The notes beneath the pieces were generated by a model. The model did no database searches. It was given only the letters and a program-made list of their open reading frames with translations, and had not been told where the DNA came from. Of a stretch of 64,000 nt of DNA, positions 60,760 to 64,000 are shown in pieces (within the stretch, counting starts at the first letter, position 1; each line of letters starts with the position of its first letter). The DNA comes from a bacterium (GTDB taxonomy: Bacteria; Patescibacteriota; Saccharimonadia; Saccharimonadales; UBA4665): the NCBI GenBank assembly GCA_021848145.1, contig JAJZMX010000002.1:143503-207502 (forward strand), read 5' to 3'. The translations under genes were made by a program, and so were the position numbers.

Positions 60760-63303
60760 ATGGATGATAAAGAAAATAGCCCAAAACCTAATGAAGAAAA
60801 CGAAATGGCTCTACAAGGAGAGTTAGTGGATTCTGAACATTCACGACGAGTAGAACTTAGAACAGTCGAGAATGTAATGGAAGACAGTTACTTAACTTAT
60901 TCAATGAGTGTAATAGTTTCTCGAGCGCTTCCAGATGTTAGGGACGGACTTAAACCGGTTCATCGTCGTATTTTATACACCATGAACCGTGATGGGCTAC
61001 GTGCAAGTGCTAAACACCGTAAGAGTGCGAATGTCGTAGGTGCTGTTATGGGAGATTTTCACCCACACGGAGATGCCGCTATCTACGATAGTATGGTACG
61101 AATGGCCCAGCCTTGGGCTATGCGCTACTTGCTAGTTAACGGTCAGGGTAACTTTGGATCTATGGATGGCGACCCGCCTGCAGCCATGCGTTATACGGAA
61201 GCTAAAATGACCCGTATTGCAGAGGAGATGCTAGCAGATATAGATAAAAATACCGTAGATTTTGTAGACAATTATGATGGTCGCTTGAAGCAGCCATCTG
61301 TTTTACCAGCAAAGCTTCCAAACTTGTTGCTTAACGGACAACTTGGTATTGCTGTAGGAATGGCTACAAACATACCTCCACATAACCTTTCCGAATTAAT
61401 TGACGCTACTGTTTATCAGATTCAGCACGACGATGCTACGCTTGATGATTTGCTTAAGTTCGTAAAAGGACCTGATTTTCCTACTGCCGGGATAGTTTAT
61501 GGGAAAGAAAGCCTTCGAACAGCATATGCCACAGGCAGGGGTGGTGTAGTTATAAGAGGAGTCGCTGACATTATTGAAGGCAATAAAGGTCGCTTCCAGA
61601 TTGTTATTAGCGAAATCCCTTACGGTGTTAATAAAGCCGGGTTACTTGAGAAAATTGCTGATCTAGTAAGGGATAAAAAAATTAGCGGAATATCTGATTT
61701 AAGGGATGAAAGCGCTAGAGGTAATGTGCGTATTGTCATAGATCTAAGAAGGGATACGTTTCCTAAAAAGTTGTTAAACCAACTATATAAGCTTACGCCC
61801 CTGCAAACTACTTTTCACTACAATATGCTGGCCTTAATAGATGGTATTCAACCTAGAATATTAGGCCTGCAGGACATAATCAAGGAACACATTCACCATC
61901 GCCAGCAGGTTGTCAGGCGTCGTACACAATATGAGCTAGACAGAGCTAAAGAAAGGGCTCATATTCTTGAAGGCCTAAAGATTGCTTTAGATCATATAGA
62001 TGAGGTTATTAATACAATAAGGGCTAGTGAAACCACTGACGAGGCTCAAGAAGCACTGATCAAGAAGTTTAAACTTACTGAGGTCCAAGCTAAGGCAATA
62101 TTAGCCATGCAGCTAAGGACTCTGGCGGGATTAGAACGAAAGAGGATAGAGGATGAGCTTAAAGAATTATTGTTGCTTATTTCTAAGCTAGAGGGGATAT
62201 TAGCAGACGAAAAGAAGATACTGTCTATTATCGTCAATGAGCTACTAGATATAAAGAAGAGTTATGGTGATGAGCGTCAAACAAAGATTGTTCCCGGTGA
62301 ACTAGGGAAAATGACCGACGAAGACCTAATAGCTGAAGAACAGGTTGTTGTAACACTTACTTCCGCAAACTACATTAAACGTAGCCCGATAGCTGATTAC
62401 AAGAAGCAAGGCCGTGGAGGTAAGGGTAGGCGGGGCATGCAGACACGAGAAGAAGATGTGATTGAACATGTTGTAAATGCATCAACTCATGATTTCTTGT
62501 TGTTTTTTACAAACAAAGGTCGTGTATTTAGGTTGAAGACTTATGAAGTACCAGCAGCTAGTCTGAACGCAAAAGGTGTTGCGATTGTTAATTTATTGCA
62601 ATTACAGCCTGAAGAAACTGTAAGTGCTGTAATAAATATTAATCAGACTAACGTAGAACAGAACCTAATAATGTGTACGGTCAGAGGGGTGGTCAAGAAG
62701 ACTCCGTTTGTACAGTACCAAAATGTGCGCAGTAGTGGCTTAATAGCCATTAATCTTGATGATGGTGACGAACTTAAATGGATTAGGCATACAACTGGCA
62801 ACAACGAGGTAGTTATCTCTACTTCTCAGGGTCAGGCTATTCGTTTCCATGAGAAAGATGTTCGTCCGATGGGAAGGGTAAGTAGGGGAGTTAGGGGTAT
62901 TCGACTACGACCTAATGACCACGTAATAGGTATGGATATAGTAGAAGAAGGTTCAGACATCTTTGTTATAAGCAAGTTTGGGTATGGCAAAAGAACAAAA
63001 GTATCACAGTTTACGCCCCATGCTCGTGGCGGTGTAGGTATACGTTCTGCAGTAGTTAATACTAAAACAGGTGAGCTGGTGGGCGTTAAGACCCTACAAA
63101 ATAACGACCAAGAGGTTATAATAATTTCCCAACTTGGCCAAACTATTAGGTTGGGATTAAAGGATATACCCGAATTAGGTCGTGCCACTCAAGGTGTTCG
63201 CATCATGCGCTTAAACGACGGCGATCAAGTAGTCTCCTTGGCGTTAGTGGACAAGCAGCCTGCAGAAGACTCTGAAGACCAGCCACAGCTAGTCAGGACT
63301 TAA
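60760..63303 (+). CDS. gyrA: DNA gyrase subunit A
   Basis: Catalytic Tyr145 in [10 protein letters not shown]. The winged-helix and tower domains are followed by a C-terminal beta-pinwheel with the GyrA box [10 protein letters not shown] near residue 550, which marks gyrase. In the quinolone region [10 protein letters not shown], Ala106 replaces E. coli Ser83 while Asp110 (Asp87) is kept. N-terminal 25 residues are an acidic extension. 847 residues. Confidence 0.97.
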   Translation: MDDKENSPKPNEENEMALQGELVDSEHSRRVELRTVENVMEDSYLTYSMSVIVSRALPDVRDGLKPVHRRILYTMNRDGLRASAKHRKSANVVGAVMGDFHPHGDAAIYDSMVRMAQPWAMRYLLVNGQGNFGSMDGDPPAAMRYTEAKMTRIAEEMLADIDKNTVDFVDNYDGRLKQPSVLPAKLPNLLLNGQLGIAVGMATNIPPHNLSELIDATVYQIQHDDATLDDLLKFVKGPDFPTAGIVYGKESLRTAYATGRGGVVIRGVADIIEGNKGRFQIVISEIPYGVNKAGLLEKIADLVRDKKISGISDLRDESARGNVRIVIDLRRDTFPKKLLNQLYKLTPLQTTFHYNMLALIDGIQPRILGLQDIIKEHIHHRQQVVRRRTQYELDRAKERAHILEGLKIALDHIDEVINTIRASETTDEAQEALIKKFKLTEVQAKAILAMQLRTLAGLERKRIEDELKELLLLISKLEGILADEKKILSIIVNELLDIKKSYGDERQTKIVPGELGKMTDEDLIAEEQVVVTLTSANYIKRSPIADYKKQGRGGKGRRGMQTREEDVIEHVVNASTHDFLLFFTNKGRVFRLKTYEVPAASLNAKGVAIVNLLQLQPEETVSAVININQTNVEQNLIMCTVRGVVKKTPFVQYQNVRSSGLIAINLDDGDELKWIRHTTGNNEVVISTSQGQAIRFHEKDVRPMGRVSRGVRGIRLRPNDHVIGMDIVEEGSDIFVISKFGYGKRTKVSQFTPHARGGVGIRSAVVNTKTGELVGVKTLQNNDQEVIIISQLGQTIRLGLKDIPELGRATQGVRIMRLNDGDQVVSLALVDKQPAEDSEDQPQLVRT

Positions 63304-63346
63304 AAAGTAAGTAGATATTAGTACAACGTTTATAGTCAATTATATC

Positions 63347-63375
63347 TTGACGTAAGCGAAATTAACAGATATATT
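63347..63375 (+). promoter_or_regulatory. rRNA operon promoter
   Basis: TTGACG (63347-63352), 17 bases, TATATT (63370-63375). Leader of about 120 bases to 16S. Confidence 0.65.
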
Positions 63376-63463
63376 TGTTTTAGTTCGGCGTGAGACTAGT
63401 GCTGTAAGTGCTTTTAAACACCGAGCGATAGTACGTTAAAAACTTGGTAGTGCAAATCAACGT

Positions 63464-63485
63464 CAGTTCATTTTGAACTGTTTTT
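63464..63485 (+). terminator. Terminator-like hairpin in the 16S leader
   Basis: CAGTTCA (63464-63470), loop TTT, TGAACTG (63474-63480), then T5. It lies between the promoter and 16S, so it is either an attenuator, a processing stem or the end of a short RNA. Confidence 0.45.
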
Positions 63486-63501
63486 AGGAAACAGATTCTT
63501 T

Positions 63502-64000
<499 letters not shown>

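Overview
The window looks like chromosome from a Candidatus Saccharibacterium (TM7, Patescibacteria/CPR). The partial 16S rRNA at the right end carries the 530-loop variant GCGGTCATACGGAGGATCC that I associate with Saccharibacteria. Genes are short and densely packed with 1-17 base overlaps, and several proteins lack domains or catalytic residues usual elsewhere: ThrRS without TGS, TlyA without S4, a DHH protein without DHH, and a family 4-type UDG without Fe-S cysteines. TGA is a normal stop. No biosynthetic pathways are present.

Layout. 0-16 kb is housekeeping: holA end, rpsT, an nrnA-like gene, truB, rpsO, pnp, a UDG, RNase J, ftsK, then rpsF-ssb-rpsR-efp, tlyA, a PRTase-like gene, a Crp/Fnr regulator and a PH-domain gene. 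16-24.5 kb holds ychF followed by an accessory island: a VapBC pair, a RelB/YafQ pair and a divergent vWA / MoxR-ATPase pair. The MoxR gene is followed by a broken gene whose C-terminus looks like a diversity-generating-retroelement (DGR) type variable region. Three remnants of one recombinase-like C-terminus separate these modules. 24.6-32.1 kb is a complete-looking type IV pilus operon (pilM-N-O-x-B-T-C-pilin). 32-37 kb has a Xer recombinase, ndk, tRNA-Arg, an LCP protein, a bPH2 protein and a parvulin-like foldase. 37-40 kb is a second accessory stretch (PIN/antitoxin, HAD, RelBE, exonuclease) in which a 39-bp repeat occurs three times, at the 3' end of successive same-strand modules. 40-52 kb returns to tRNAs, a GT2 synthase, nrdR, thrS, an alkyltransferase-like gene, miaA, rpmB, a site-2 protease, a second VapBC, a pterin-dehydratase/RNase H fusion, rnpB and infC-rpmI-rplT. 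52-58.6 kb has four surface- or secretion-related genes around a TraD/VirD4-like ATPase and an LPNTG-tailed surface protein. gyrB-gyrA and the start of 16S rRNA close the window.

Regulation. Many first genes have a -10 box ending 7-12 bases before the start codon and no Shine-Dalgarno, implying leaderless or nearly leaderless mRNA. Both VapBC operons share a TTTACT-17-TAYAMT promoter built into an inverted repeat. infC most likely starts at AUA. At least four unassigned structured RNAs with their own promoters and terminators are visible (42.85-43.03, 48.70-48.86, 52.24-52.39 and 52.53-52.74 kb), besides an attenuator-like leader before thrS.

The most interesting candidates are the vWA-MoxR island with its DGR-like tails, the 39-bp cassette-like repeats, the pterin-dehydratase/RNase H fusion, the cluster-less UDG and the orphan RNAs. 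All functional calls are from reading the sequence; no database search was run.
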